Source of the DNA: Saksenaea vasiformis B4078
Taxonomy: Eukaryota; Mucoromycota; Mucoromycetes; Mucorales; Saksenaeaceae
DNA length: 64,000 nucleotides
Assembly (NCBI GenBank): GCA_000697055.1
Contig: JNDT01002329.1
Span: 224,874 to 288,873 of the forward strand
Reading direction: 5' to 3'
Part shown: positions 34,165 through 47,570 of the stretch, one piece after another
Position numbering within the stretch: position 1 is the stretch's first letter
Layout: each line of letters starts with the position of its first letter
Notes under the pieces: model-generated
What the model was told of the DNA's origin: nothing
Databases searched by the model: none
The model's input: the letters and a program-made list of their open reading frames with translations, nothing else
Made by a program: the position numbers and the translations under genes

Positions 34165-35989
34165 GACAAGTAAATTTTTCGTGACTGTACACCTTTGTTC
34201 AGTGAAGAAGAGATGCAAAGTGAAGATGCCTGTTTTTATAATTTTCTAAGCAAAAGTCCCCTATTCATCACTTATAAAAGAAACTCTTTTCTTTACAAAC
34301 TATACCAACCTGACTTACTTGATGCCAACTTGATTTTCATTGGGCCCCTTACATCTGTTTTTGATAGATAGCGGAAGCACTTCAAGTCCAAAAGTTTTTC
34401 AGGTCTCTTTTTTTATGTTCTAAATTCATCCGTATTTCATGAATAGCTTTCATGTATTGCTATAATTCTTTCAAAGGTCACCTTATCAGCAATTCTGTCG
34501 CATTTAGCGGTGATATAACGTCAAGAAGCGATGCTATGTCTGGTTTCAAGAGCTACAAGGTTTAACCATCTTTTTACTCCTGCTTTTCGCTGTTGCTGTC
34601 CAATACATTGGATGTGCGATAAAATTATAATCTCGGTCCGAGAGTCCGCCACATTTACTGCCCCTGCTGCCTCAGTGATAGGAATTGAAATGATTCGTTC
34701 AATGGTTATCACGGATAAAGGTTTAGGCACCAGCGTCGTTCATGTGAAATAGATGATGATGAATGGGTAGAAAGCGATATATATATACCGAGTGCTGTAA
34801 ATTTTGGTGTAGTCTTGTGTAGTTTTTACCGAAGTCAAACACCAAGCTTGGTTAAGCAGTAAATCTTGAAGAAAGTAAAGGAAAGGTAGGATAGAGTAGC
34901 TGTTGTCGGTATTGACAATATCCAGAGATCTGGATAAAATAGAATATGATCGTTAGTAAGATCGTTGATATAGTTCCCTGGAATCGGTAAATAGTTTCGG
35001 CAAAGATAAAAAGAGAAATAAAAAGAGGACTGCGGAATTGTCGTCGTTTGTCAGACAGAAAGTAAAATAAAATAAAATAAAAAGGAATCAATGGATTCGG
35101 GCTAACAGTGGTTTCTTGAGAGTAACCAACGGAGGCAGAGCAACAAAAGGCGGCTTGAGAAATAAAAGAAAAACCTTTGGAAAAGATCTTTTGAGATTGC
35201 TTGAGATAACCAAGATAAGAGTATGCTTTTGTAACCTAATGTTTTATTCATTGAATTGAAAGGGTATTTATACAAATAGATCGATACCAAATAGTTTTGT
35301 TAAGTGGATGAACATCTAATCTATTATGGCTCTGATGGATAGCGACGGCAGGTAAATTTGTTCAATGGTATGTGTTTTGGATCCTATGCACTTTGGATTG
35401 TATGCGGTTTCGACTGTATCTGGTTTTGATCGGGTGTGACTTTGAATAAGGCTTGAAGTTCCATTGGGGGTTGATACCCGAGGTCATGTACCGTGTTAGA
35501 GTGGATGTCGGTTTGTATGAGATTCCGTGAGCCTAATGATAGAACCTAGAGAGCTTCAAAGTCGTAACGCAACCTTGACATATGTATCGTGTCAATGCGA
35601 CAACTTTTATTGATCCATTGAAAAACAATAAGAAAGAAAAATAAAGATAAAATAAAATCGATAGTGGATGAAAGAAAAAAGAAGGCAAGATTGCCACAGA
35701 GTGAAAATTGGCATGCTACAGCGTCCTGTTAGGTTGGCCTTTCTTTTCGGTCGTACATATTACCAAGCTCAACAGATGGACAACACATTCAAGTTGTATC
35801 CTACTCAATTTTATTATTCCCGGCGATTGGTGTTTTTAACTTAAACGGTGTTTGACTGTATGAAACCTTAGCATGAAAAGCAAAAGATACAAAAAGGCAT
35901 AGAAGTTCAGAAGGCTAAGCATAAAGAAAGGCGAATAAAAAGAGCATATAAGGGATCCCTATAGGAAAAGCATAGACAGCAATAGCAAA
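34165..35989. other. Duplicated flank and gene-free DNA
   Basis: 34500-34745 is homologous to 38865-39085 (see repeat entry), so the duplication reached beyond the coding part. An AAAAT-type run lies at about 35063-35083. No gene is supported. Confidence 0.5.
34500..34745 (+). repeat. Flank of zinc-finger block, homologous to 38865-39085
   Basis: Shared ordered strings include AAGCGATGCTATGT, TTTTTACTCCTGCTTTT/CTTTTACTCCTGCTTTTTGC, GCTGTTGCTG, GTCCGCCAC, GTTCGTTCAATGG and GGATAAAGGTTTA. Divergence is clear but order is kept, showing an older segmental duplication. Confidence 0.7.
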
Positions 35990-36970
35990 CTGAAAGACTG
36001 GTATGTGACTATACCCGTCTGTGCGCAAACTGGTTCCAATGCCGGCATTGCGTTTGCACGAGTGGGACGGATAATCGGTGGCGAACGCGGAGAGAAACGG
36101 TAGCAAGACAACGGGAGATAGATAGGTGGCAGCTGCAAAGTCTCCGGGTGGCCTTGCTTCGCTACTGGCGCCGCGCAGTGTACATTCTCATACACAGAAG
36201 TCAAATTCGCTTCTGCAGATGAACTATAATGCGAAATGCCTGGTGGATGAATTTAAGATACAAAACTCGATTGGAGGGACAGTGGCGGATCGGGGCTGTT
36301 CCCAACACGTTTCTATTGCACCGTCATGCGATGCTTCTGAATCTCGTCACATGGCCATCATTGGAGCAATGTACGCTTTGTGGACGATTCATGTGTTGAA
36401 TTCAGGTGTGTGGTCAGTACTGTCTTGCGGGCGAAGCTCTTATTGCAGCCATTGTAACGGGATTTGTACGACTTTTGCCTGTGTGGATACGTCTAGAAGA
36501 ATCCGAAATTGTGAGTCACCTGTTAGAAGGCCTAATCCATTCTAGACTGTCCTATTTACTGGTACTGTTTCTACCTGTTCCACATAAGGAACTGCTGTCA
36601 CCAAAGCTTCTATTGCCGCCTTCGTATTCGCAAACGTGGGGGCGCTCTCCTGAACGCGTTCTTGCGTGGATTTTGAGCGCTGATCGCTATCATGGTGTTA
36701 CTACTATCAGGATGTAATTTTTCTATGTACCCGAGTAAAACTCTTTCCACATCCAGGTTTTTGGCACATGAGGGGACGTTCGTTCGTGTGGATTCGTAGA
36801 TGTCTAGCCAGATCTGAGCGATGGCCTTCATGTTGCATGAATACGATAGAACATTTGTTCGAATCTAATATAGACTTACCAAAGGCTTTTAAGCACGACC
36901 CAATCGCCCACTTACGAGGCCTGCTACGGCTTTGCTGAGCCTGGTCATTGAGTAACTCAATGACCTCCAT
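35990..36970 (-). pseudogene. C2H2 zinc-finger gene copy C (pseudogene)
   Basis: Paralogue of 33058-34164, with start at 36970. Exon 1 is 36970-36880, then an intact 54-nt intron (36879-36826, donor GTAAGT). Spliced, finger 1 has correct spacing but its first cysteine reads Trp (RKWAIGSC against RKCTIGSC in copy B). Finger 2 has lost its last histidine (HARTRSGERP against [10 protein letters not shown]), finger 3 its second cysteine (CEYEGGNRSF) and a histidine, and the last exon is frameshifted after HTGK. Several independent hits make a functional product unlikely. The stretch down to about 35990 still matches the tail of copy B. Confidence 0.75.
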
Positions 36971-37640
36971 AATAAATAACTTTTTTTACGAGTAATTGTC
37001 TTTGTTTTGACTGTGCACCTTTGTTCAGCAAGGAAAGAAATCGATGCACACATTCGTACGCATTTTATAGTGATTTTTTGTTACACACGGTCGACACCCA
37101 TCCCTTTTGCCCAACCTTGCATGCCCTACACCCCTTCTCTCTCCTATCATGGTCCCTTATACTATACAACGACATACGCTCGGTCGTGAATAGTCTTTGC
37201 AAGTATTACCAACTAATTACGAGGTACCCGGCACATTTACGTAAAATGTGGTATATCATGAAGCTCGTATCATAGTGCACCGTACAATATTCCTCTCCTT
37301 TGTATATATCTTCGTAGTATGCTCCTTTTTCATGTCTTTTCTCCTTTTTTACTCAAGGAAAAGTTGTCATTAACCGGTTTTCCGTGGGGTTACGCTCCTT
37401 TCCTTTTGTTTTTCGGTCTCCCTCTAAAACTCCAATCTCTTTTTACGCCGAAAAAACATATACATAATCATGAAGATTAGGGGCGAAAACTTGTGACAAC
37501 ATAAAATCCTAGATCTTAATCAACTATTATTGAATATCTGCAACAGAAGGGTACAGCAGTTACGTGAGCTACGTCAACCCGAAGTAAGTCTAGCATACCA
37601 TTGATGAGCACTCGAACGCAGCACCGATTAACAATAGTTA
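36740..37640. repeat. Tandem duplication of about 1 kb, unit 1
   Basis: Matches 37737-38640 at an offset of about 998 bp. Long stretches are identical or nearly so, for example the 54-nt intron, the exon-1 start, and the region around 37007-37275 against 38005-38273. Similarity falls toward the right end. The unit includes the 5' half of zinc-finger copy C and its upstream flank. Confidence 0.9.
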
Positions 37641-37736
37641 AAAGATGTTAAATTGTCTGACGCGGAACGCGATAAAATAAGTCAAGATACATGAGGTGAC
37701 TTAGCTGATGTCAATTTGATCTTCACTAGGCCCTGA

Positions 37737-37972
37737 ATCGCTCTCCACATCCAGGTTCTCGACACGCGAAGGGGCGTTTGTTTGCGTGGATTCAAGGTTG
37801 TCTAGCCAGATCTGAGCGATGGCCTTCATGTTGCATGAATACGATAGAACATTTGTTCGAATCTAATATAGACTTACCAAAGGCTTTTAAGCACGACCCA
37901 ATCGCCCACTTACGAGGCCTGCTACGGCTTTGCTGAGCCTGGTCATTGAGTAACTCAATGACCTCCATGATA
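37737..37972 (-). pseudogene. C2H2 zinc-finger gene copy D (truncated)
   Basis: Holds only exon 1 and the start of the next coding block. The start codon, the GTAAGT donor and the Trp-for-Cys change in finger 1 are identical to copy C. Everything downstream of finger 2's first half is missing because the tandem duplication ended there. Confidence 0.75.
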
Positions 37973-38640
37973 AATAACTTTTTTTACGAGTAATTGTCTT
38001 TGTTTTGACTGTGCACCTTTGTTCAGCAAGGAAAGAAATCGATGCACACATTCGTACGCATTTTATAGTGATTTTTTTTTACACATGGTCGACACCCATC
38101 CCTTTTGCCCAACCTTGCATGCCCTACGCCCTTTTCTCTCCTCATCATGGTCCCTTATACTATACAACGACATACGCTCGGTCGTGAATAGTCTTTGCAA
38201 GTATTACCAACTAATTACGAGGTACCCGGCACATTTACGTAAAATGTGGTATATCATGAAGCTCGTATCATAGTGCACCGTACAATATTCCTCTTCTTTG
38301 TATACATCTTCGTAGTATGCTCCTTTTTCATGTCTTTTCTCCTTTTTTACGCCATGGGAAACCGGTTACTGGCTGGCCACTTTTTACTTAAGAAATAGTT
38401 GTCAGTCGATAATCGGTTTCCCGTAGGGTTATATGCCCCTTTCCTTTTTTTTTTTGTATCTCTCCCTAAAATTCCAATCTCTTTTTATACCAAAAAGCAT
38501 ATACCTGACCATGAAGATCACGGGCAAAAACTTGACAAAATAAAAGCCTAAATCTTAATCGACTCTTATTGAACATTTGCAACAGGACGATACAGCAGTT
38601 ACACAAATCATGTCAATCCGAAGTAAGTCTGCCAGGCCAT
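37737..38640. repeat. Tandem duplication of about 1 kb, unit 2
   Basis: Second copy of 36740-37640. It carries a short insertion near 38350-38390 and a poly-T length change near 38080 relative to unit 1. Confidence 0.9.
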
Positions 38641-39768
38641 TAATGAGCACATGTACTTGCGCTCAAATGCAGCACAATTAACAGTATTGAAAGTACGCTA
38701 AATTATCTAACAGAGGACGGAAGGAGAACAGACCAACAGGCAAAAAACTGCGAATAGTCGGTAACGCCTTCCGCACAGTGTAAGTTGACTTGCTTGATGA
38801 AACTTGATCATTGACCCCTAGCTGTCGACTTGGTATAGAAGTATTTTAAGGCGGCGATGTAGCTTCAGGGAAGCGATGCTATGTTTGATCTCAAGAACTA
38901 AAGATGCAATCATCTTTTACTCCTGCTTTTTGCTGTTGCTGCCCAATAAAGATGGGGAAGCGTTAAAGTCATGCTCTCAGCCTGAGATGTCCGCCACGCT
39001 TACTTACTGCCCTGTTGCCTCTGTGATGTAGGTACCGAGATGGTTCGTTCAATGGTATTCGGATAAAGGTTTATGCATCGTCGTTTACAAGTGATCCGAT
39101 TGTACTAATGTATGCGACCACCTCACTTCGTATATATCAATAGAGACAACGCTGTTACATATGGTGCAATTACTTTTAGGTTCATACCAGGGAAGAGCGC
39201 CTTTGTCGGAAAAAGCTGAAGCGGTCCGAATACGTTGTGTCCAAACAACTCAACGGTACACAGCAGTTCCTAATACGTGCATCACACATCACTTCGCTGA
39301 ATTCGGTTTATAGAGGAATTTTTAGCAAATCTAGTTCCCCGTTATTTCACAAGAATAAGACAGCACATCGATTCTCACGAACTTCACTGTTTGGACATCC
39401 TAGATATCTGACAGCTCATCTAGTAATACTCATAATGAAGGTTAGATAAAGCTCAAGAATATGTTCTATTTTTGCGGCTACTTCTTGTTAAGCAGCTTTG
39501 TGTGCTCAAAAGTCAAATTGCACCGCTACGAGATGACATCCAAAATTTCACCAGAGGCTAAAAGCACAACAGTTCATCTTGCGAGATTGCATATGTTCAA
39601 TATCCTTCCCACCCGCCTCAGACAAGCGAGTCATTCCTCAGGAAATATCTGTGTGAGATTTTAGATCTCATCGTAAGTCAAAACAGAATGTAAATGTAGG
39701 ACGTGCTTACTTGGCCCATTGATCCTGTTATGGGTTTGCTATTGTAAACTACTACATTGACTCGCTGA
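38641..39768. other. Duplicated flank and repeat remnants
   Basis: 38865-39085 matches 34500-34745. 39215-39420 shares the 16-mer CGTGCATCACACATCA with the dispersed repeat at 31265-31540. No gene is supported. Confidence 0.45.
38865..39085 (+). repeat. Flank of zinc-finger block, homologous to 34500-34745
   Basis: See the partner entry; order of shared strings is the same on the same strand, with small indels. Confidence 0.7.
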
Positions 39769-39896
39769 CACTACGGGAAAACGTCTTAACTATTGCAGAA
39801 TTTTGGATAAGTCTTAACAAAAACTTCGGTAAATCTTGCAAAAATCTTACAAAATCAACAAAATCAAAGATTTTTCCAAGATGTTTTCCCGTAGTG
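39769..39896. mobile_element. 128-bp CACTA-type MITE with TGA target duplication
   Basis: The left end CACTACGGGAAAACGTCTT and the right end AAGATGTTTTCCCGTAGTG are inverted repeats of 19 bp with one mismatch. The termini begin CACTAC, as in CACTA (En/Spm) transposons. TGA occurs directly outside both ends (39766-39768 and 39897-39899), the 3-bp target duplication that superfamily makes. The interior is AT-rich with repeated AATCTT/TCTTAC motifs and codes for nothing. A non-autonomous element that needs transposase from elsewhere. Confidence 0.9.
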
Positions 39897-39899
39897 TGA

Positions 39900-41154
39900 C
39901 CTCATGTTCTTTAATCACCACACGCGTTTGGCGCATCTAATTTCTTAGCAGACAGACGCGACATGTACTTATTGTACAATGAATATTACATACTCACATT
40001 ACACAATAGCTGAATATCTACTAAATCAATCGGCTTCTCCATCATATATTCTTCTTCTTCTTGATTGTCGACATTTGAAGTCGAGTCAACCATCCCAGAG
40101 CAACGCCACCAAACATCCGTGCCAGCGTATCGTTCGTGAACTGTCTAGTTCCCGCTATCTTGGCTGTTGCCGATGTCACACGTAGCCGAATTGTTGCACA
40201 TTCTACTTACAATGCTTGCTCCCTCGATGGACACAAAATTCTTACAGAACAGCATAAAAAATATGTTCACGTCTAGCAAATGGAACAAAACATGGATGTT
40301 AATTACTTATTCATAAAGATAATACCGCTGGTGGTGCCGGTGTAGCGAGAACTTGGAGACAAGGCCGGTGGTAATACGCACCGTAGAAGTCTTGGAAGGG
40401 ATGCAACGTCTGGCGTTCTGCTGTAGAAAATGAACGACGCTGAACGTATGATCACATGTACTTACTAAAATGATGGGAGAAAGGTACCATTGTAGTCAAC
40501 ACGGTTTGGGACAGAGGCCTTGCAGACTACACGATTGAGAAAAAAGGGTATGAGTGATCCTAGGTGTATATTTTATCCAAACTACATACTGGGATGTTAA
40601 GAAAACGAACACGAACAAAAAGAAATACTTATGCTCTCAGTTAAATAACAAAAACACGTCGTTATCCAATACATATGGTGCAATTGAACGCTGGAGCCAA
40701 TACCGTAATACACCAGTGAAATGTACTTAAATTAATGCATAAAGGTCTGCTTCCTACACAAGGTTCAAGACCTCAGCACGCAAAAAGGAGTACATATTAC
40801 ATAAAATTTATTTTGAGCTGACATCAAACGGTCTAAAAGCAACACGAAATCGTATGATAAATGTAGTAAGTGCAGAGACATGCTTGCTTTTACTGAAAAT
40901 TGCCAAACATACAACTTTTTTTCGCAAACCAAATTCACTGACATCTATAAGAGGTTATAAATATCGCTGAAAAGGGATCTATTCAACGTGACGAAACTTC
41001 TCGAAGAGCAAAACCAAGGGTTCTGCCAATGCAAAGGACTTAACAGACGACATAAATGTCAATTTCAGAAAACGAATAATTGAGAAGCCAAGTCGGTTCA
41101 CCAGCAATCAATGTTTATTCATGGAGTTGTACAAAATACTTTAAAGGCGGGTAT
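39900..41154. other. Gene-free DNA with a dispersed repeat fragment
   Basis: Contains 40215-40305, which matches 21865-21955. Otherwise no coding sequence is supported; it includes the 3' flank of the thaumatin-like gene. Confidence 0.45.
40215..40305 (+). repeat. Dispersed repeat fragment (matches 21865-21955)
   Basis: Contains TCCCTCGATGGACACAAAAT, AGCATAAAAAATATGTTCA and AAATGGAACAAAACATGGAT, in the same order as 21865-21955. Confidence 0.5.
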
Positions 41155-41835
41155 CTATGGGCAGAAAGTAATAGTGTAACCTGGAGCATTGCAAGTGAAA
41201 GTGCTAGTGGGGTCATCGTAAGCGTAGCTGTAGACGTCGGGGCAGGCAGCCTTGACTTGCTTGCTGTACTGGTTAGCAGGGCAAGACTGTGGTGTGTTGT
41301 TGGGAGGGGTGCAGCAGTATTGTGGGGAATTGAAGTGGGAGCAAGCACTCTGACAGCCAACATTGGCGCCGTTGTTCTGGACATTAAATCCTCCGGGGCA
41401 GCCGGGCAACTTAGCACAGGTAGGAGATCCACAGCTGTAGTGGCTTCCGTCACCGTTTCCACCATTTGGAGCAATTGCAATTGGAAGGTTCCAGCCGTCT
41501 ACAAAGGACACGTCGTAGAAGTCCTTTCCACCATAGCCACCGAATCGGAATTCAGCCAAGGAGGCAGGGTTAGCAGCGCTTTCTGGTGGACAGCCGTAGC
41601 CATCACAGTTCTCACGACCCCAGAAGCGACCGCCCCAGTTGTCAGCGAAGGAATAGGACTTGCTCTGTCCAGCAGCCACATCGTCACCACCATTCTTGGC
41701 GGCTTGCCCGTTGGTTTGTTGACCAACTTTGACGGTAGTTCCACAGTTGTTCTTCACCACAATGTTTTTGGCCAATGCAGGCGAGGAGAGAGCACACAGA
41801 AGAGCAGATGTAGCAATGACGATAGAGAAACGCAT
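41155..41835 (-). CDS. Secreted thaumatin-like (PR-5 type) protein
   Basis: A 226-residue protein in a single exon. The first 22 or so residues are a signal peptide (IVIATSALLCALSSPALA). The mature part has the thaumatin pattern: NIVVKNNCGTTV at the start, GGRFWGRENCDG, EFRFGGYGGKDFYDVSFVDG (the conserved YDVS..DG), then many paired cysteines and a C-terminal YTITFCP. Thaumatin-like proteins in fungi are extracellular and some bind or hydrolyse beta-1,3-glucan; enzyme activity here is not established. It lacks an anchor. A TATATAAA box lies 43-50 bp upstream of the start codon. On the opposite strand a long open frame exists because of the codon bias of this gene; it is a shadow. Confidence 0.93.
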   Translation of the reverse strand: MRFSIVIATSALLCALSSPALAKNIVVKNNCGTTVKVGQQTNGQAAKNGGDDVAAGQSKSYSFADNWGGRFWGRENCDGYGCPPESAANPASLAEFRFGGYGGKDFYDVSFVDGWNLPIAIAPNGGNGDGSHYSCGSPTCAKLPGCPGGFNVQNNGANVGCQSACSHFNSPQYCCTPPNNTPQSCPANQYSKQVKAACPDVYSYAYDDPTSTFTCNAPGYTITFCP

Positions 41836-41877
41836 GTTTGTTGGTATGAACGTCTCTTGGAAAGCGATTAATGTTCC

Positions 41878-41886
41878 CTTTATATA
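41878..41886 (-). promoter_or_regulatory. TATA box of the thaumatin-like gene
   Basis: Minus strand reads TTATATAAAGGG, centred about 47 bp before the ATG at 41835. The spacing implies a short 5' UTR. Confidence 0.6.
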
Positions 41887-41889
41887 ACA

Positions 41890-44800
41890 GTCGGTTTGTT
41901 GGCGCCCATTAAGTGTGCTAGACTTAATGGAGAACTCAGATCAAGGCATGTCACTGAAAAAACCAAAATAACTTTTTTTTTCATTTCGATACAAGTCAAC
42001 CACTGTGAAAGGAAACACGGCCATAGTCATCAGACTTCACAGCCTTGAAGAAAAAATTTGAAGTTAAGGCAAATGACTTACCCTTTGTTAATAAAGACTC
42101 TACCTTTCTTTACTCCATTCATTAATCCTACAGGTTCTATATGCTTGAGTACGGTTTTTCATGTTATTAACCGTCTTCAGTAAGTAGTTAGTGCTCTTCC
42201 TTGGGCTGACGCAATCGGACTCCGAAAGTAGTACGAGATCTGGGAACCACGATCAAACTTTATTGCACAAGGTACGCAGGCTTAGACGACGGAAGATGAC
42301 AATTTCTGCTTTCTAATCATAATTCAGACTATTACTCGTTCGCTGATACAGATGACTATCTATATTCTTTCCCAATTGATTATAGAGCAAAAAAGGAAGA
42401 AAGAAATAACGAGATTTTGGTTACCGACCACCGGCTACAGTGCCGTGCTGTTTCTTGTATGCCGCTTTCAAATTGTGTAACGGATTCTCGTTGAGTGCTT
42501 TACAGGGTCGACTTATTATGTTACATTCGGGGGCTTAGGTGTATATGCCTAAATGCACAGACAATCATTGTTTGCTTGACTCCAGAACCTGAAGTATCCA
42601 TAATTAGAATCATTTTCTGCGTATGACATTTGGGGTATACGCCCACTGTAACCATGCGGGAAATATTATGACGACTTCAACACGTCATGTTAATTTATCA
42701 GCGTGTCGTGCATGTTGTTATACTATACGCCAGTTTCAGTAAAAAGTGTTATGCTCGAGTTGAAACTCGATACTATAGTAAACTGGCGCTACTGCAATTC
42801 TCACTGTCGTAGTGGCTTTATTAAATAGTGGTAACGATTCCAATGGATGATGCAGTATGTCAAAGTCACGGTTTCTCTCTGTTTTTCGTATTGCCTTTGC
42901 ATTTCAATGTCGTTCATGTCTGCTAACCGCAAGACATAAAGGGAATATATCTTCTGAACGCGTCAGAACAAATTTGAAGCCAGGTTTGGTAAGCTCTGTT
43001 GCTTCATTTGTCGAATTTTGTTTCTCAGTGGGCTCAGAGGATATGCAGTTTAAGGTAGTTACATCATGTGGAAATTAACTTGGAGTCGTGCAACCAGATC
43101 TCAGGAGAGCTAATAGCTGTACCACCTTTGTGTTTTTGCATGCGTTACACTCTCAGACAAACTATCGAATACAGATGCATGATTGAAATATGAGTTTTTG
43201 GAAAGTACCGGGCTGCTGATGGTAAAACAGATTTTGCAGAAATTACCTCTGCATAATCAGCAACATCCAAGCTCTCGGAGCAGTTATACTCCATCACGTT
43301 TTTTCTGATACACCTTGTGCGCATCAAATCATTATACAGATACCATGTATGCAAATGGATTGTTACAGACATAGACATGTCTGTGATATTATTTAGTGAA
43401 ACTGACAGGTCCTCGTTGTGCCACATAGATATTTATGATTTTACTATTCATAATAGCGCTGATAACTTTGCAAGGATGGTCAGGCGTCATATTCCCTTGC
43501 TTAGTGAACTATCTTCGCTGCGCAGGCTGCGCAGAGCTATTCCCAATATATGTACAGAGTCTAAGCAGCCGACATGGCTTGTTGCTGTAAAGGGCGTCGC
43601 AGGAGCACCGATCTAACTCTGAAAGGGTCATATTGTGTACGGTTAGCCCGTAGCACTTTATTCTCTGAGCCTTGCAGATTTTAGCGTAATCGGAAAAACA
43701 CGACTGACTTCAGCCAATATATGAAAGATTACAATTACTGCACGGTATAGCTGTTTGCTTTTCTGAAAGCATGACGAAGACAGTGATAAGATGCATTGCA
43801 CGCGTTTTCAGTCTTCGTTCATTTTCTCTTCTCTAGCAACGAGCTTAAGTCTTTGGTCGTAGAACTCCGATTCTGATCCTCACATTGGAACCAAGTACGA
43901 ACGGCCTAGCAATTGAACTCTGATAAGCCGATTTTCCACTTCCGCTACAGTTGCATGGTCTGGGTGAAGGTTAATCAAGGAAAATCATGACCTTGTTGAC
44001 CTTTAGCGAGCCGTTCTTTTGGAAGATGATATGTGGCGACGTATAGTTTATGATACAATCCACTGTCTTGATGTAGTCTGAAAAGGAAGATTAAACTCTT
44101 CAGCTAGTATGCGTAACAGCGACCTCTCTTCATGGTACGAATAAAGTACAACAATATCATCAAACGTTTCCATTTTCTTTTTCTCTGCGGGCAGTCGTGT
44201 TCGGTTTGTACCCATCCAACTATGGATTCCATAGTTTGGCACTGATTCTAACGAGAACGAGAAAATATCAGAAACTGTGTCAAGGTTGCTATAGATTACT
44301 AGTGAATGAAATCTGCAAGATTCTGCATGTGTCCTATGATTGCTCTTATGGTCTTTCAGGCTGATTTGAAGCTTCTACTTTTGCCAATGGGCATGCGACA
44401 TATTTGTTGTGCCAAGGTATGGTCCTGTTTTGTACCTGCCAACTGATGGTCTGAAATCTCAAAACTTCTTACAAAGCAGTACAAGCAGATCGCAACGGAC
44501 GCAGTAGACAGTCCACGTTTACTATTGCGGTGACAAGTCCGAGATGCCTACTGTGGAACCGTAGCATTAAAGAGGAACCAATAGTAGTGTATCCACCAAT
44601 TAGCTACGAACATTAGGTAGTGCACGATTTGCTTGGGAATCCCGATCAAAGGCTCTTATAATCAAATATCAATACCGTTTATGTATTTCCGTGTTTTGGT
44701 GAATGAGATATTGCTGTCAGCCTATGGTGCAGTCTGTGTTCCAGATTTACATTTTCTGTCCTCAGTTTTATATTCAGCAGCATTTGGCCAAAGGGCCGGA

Positions 44801-45064
44801 TTATATAGGTGTAGGCATGACAGCCGACTCTGAGCTACGGGAACTTATCTTGGAAAAATATCGAATTTTGTCGCTTTTGTAGGATTTTTCGATAGTTAAG
44901 ACAATTTCCCTCAGTGGTATACTTCCCAGGTGTGTGTGATATATTTCTAGTAGCTCGCGCTGTGATAGCCCCGTAAAAAAAAAAAAAAAGACGTTTTTCT
45001 CGAAAGTAATTTATTCATTTTCATACAAGACTCTTCCAGTTGAAATGTCCCAGAAGGTGCTAAA
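41890..45064. other. Gene-poor region
   Basis: No gene can be supported. A nested inverted repeat lies at 42728-42788. Open frames at 42857-43078, 43317-43616 and 44633-44833 carry no motif. A poly-A run at about 44975-44989 lies just beyond the 3' end of the RbAp48-type gene. Confidence 0.45.
42728..42788. repeat. Nested short inverted repeat
   Basis: Outer arms CGCCAGTTT (42728-42736) and AAACTGGCG (42780-42788). Inner arms TCGAGTT (42755-42761) and AACTCGA (42764-42770). May be a tiny element end-pair or hairpin; no target duplication was recognised. Confidence 0.5.
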
Positions 45065-46981
<1,917 letters not shown>

Positions 46982-47570
46982 ATGGCATCGGAAGCACCCA
47001 GTAGCGGTAAACAAGAGAGGACTCCAGGCACAACGTTTCTTCCTCTTGCCAGAGTGAAACGCGTCATTAAAGAAGACAAGGATGTGTCTCTGATTAATGC
47101 AGAAGCAACCTTTTGTGTTGCGTATGCCACCGTACGTTCATGAATCTGCTACTTTAAACATGCTTCTAATGCGTGCATTAGGAATTGTTTATGGAATATC
47201 TTATTACAGAAGGATTTGAACGGGCAAAGAAAGACAAGAGGAAGACAGTATTCTATAAAGATTTGGGTAAGAGCAAGCCTAATGGGGATCACAACAAAGA
47301 TCTGATTCGTTTCTTTTTTTTTTTGCAGCATCGGCAGTCAGTGAAGTAGAACAATTTGAATTTTTGGAGGATGTAATACCGCAGACGATGACATTAAAAG
47401 CAGCTATTGAACGACGAAAAGGAACATTAGAAGACGATGGACCTAGCAGAATCACTAAAAAACAGAAACTTAACGAAGAAGAAACGGAAGAAGAAGAAAA
47501 AGATAAGAATGAAGAAACCAATGACGACGTTCGCGAGGAATCCGCATCAGACCAGCCATTGGCTGAATAA
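46982..47570 (+). CDS. CHRAC/Dpb3-type histone-fold protein
   Basis: A 158-residue protein from exons 46982-47131, 47182-47266 and 47329-47570, with GT-AG introns in phase. Residues about 22-90 form an NF-YC/H2A-like histone fold: PLARVKRVIKEDKDVSLINA, EATFCVAYATELFMEYL and KTVFYKDLASAVSE, followed by EDVIPQTM. This pattern is the DPB3/POLE4/CHRAC1 group, which pairs with a Dpb4/CHRAC17-type partner in DNA polymerase epsilon or in ISWI chromatin-remodelling complexes; sequence alone cannot say which. The tail is highly acidic (EEETEEEEKDKNEE), common in this family. It shares a promoter with the histone chaperone at 45065-46804. Confidence 0.9.

Noticed and set aside
41080..41871. Plus-strand open frame of 263 codons
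   Set aside because: Shadow of the thaumatin-like gene; the minus frame has the signal peptide, TATA box and family motifs.
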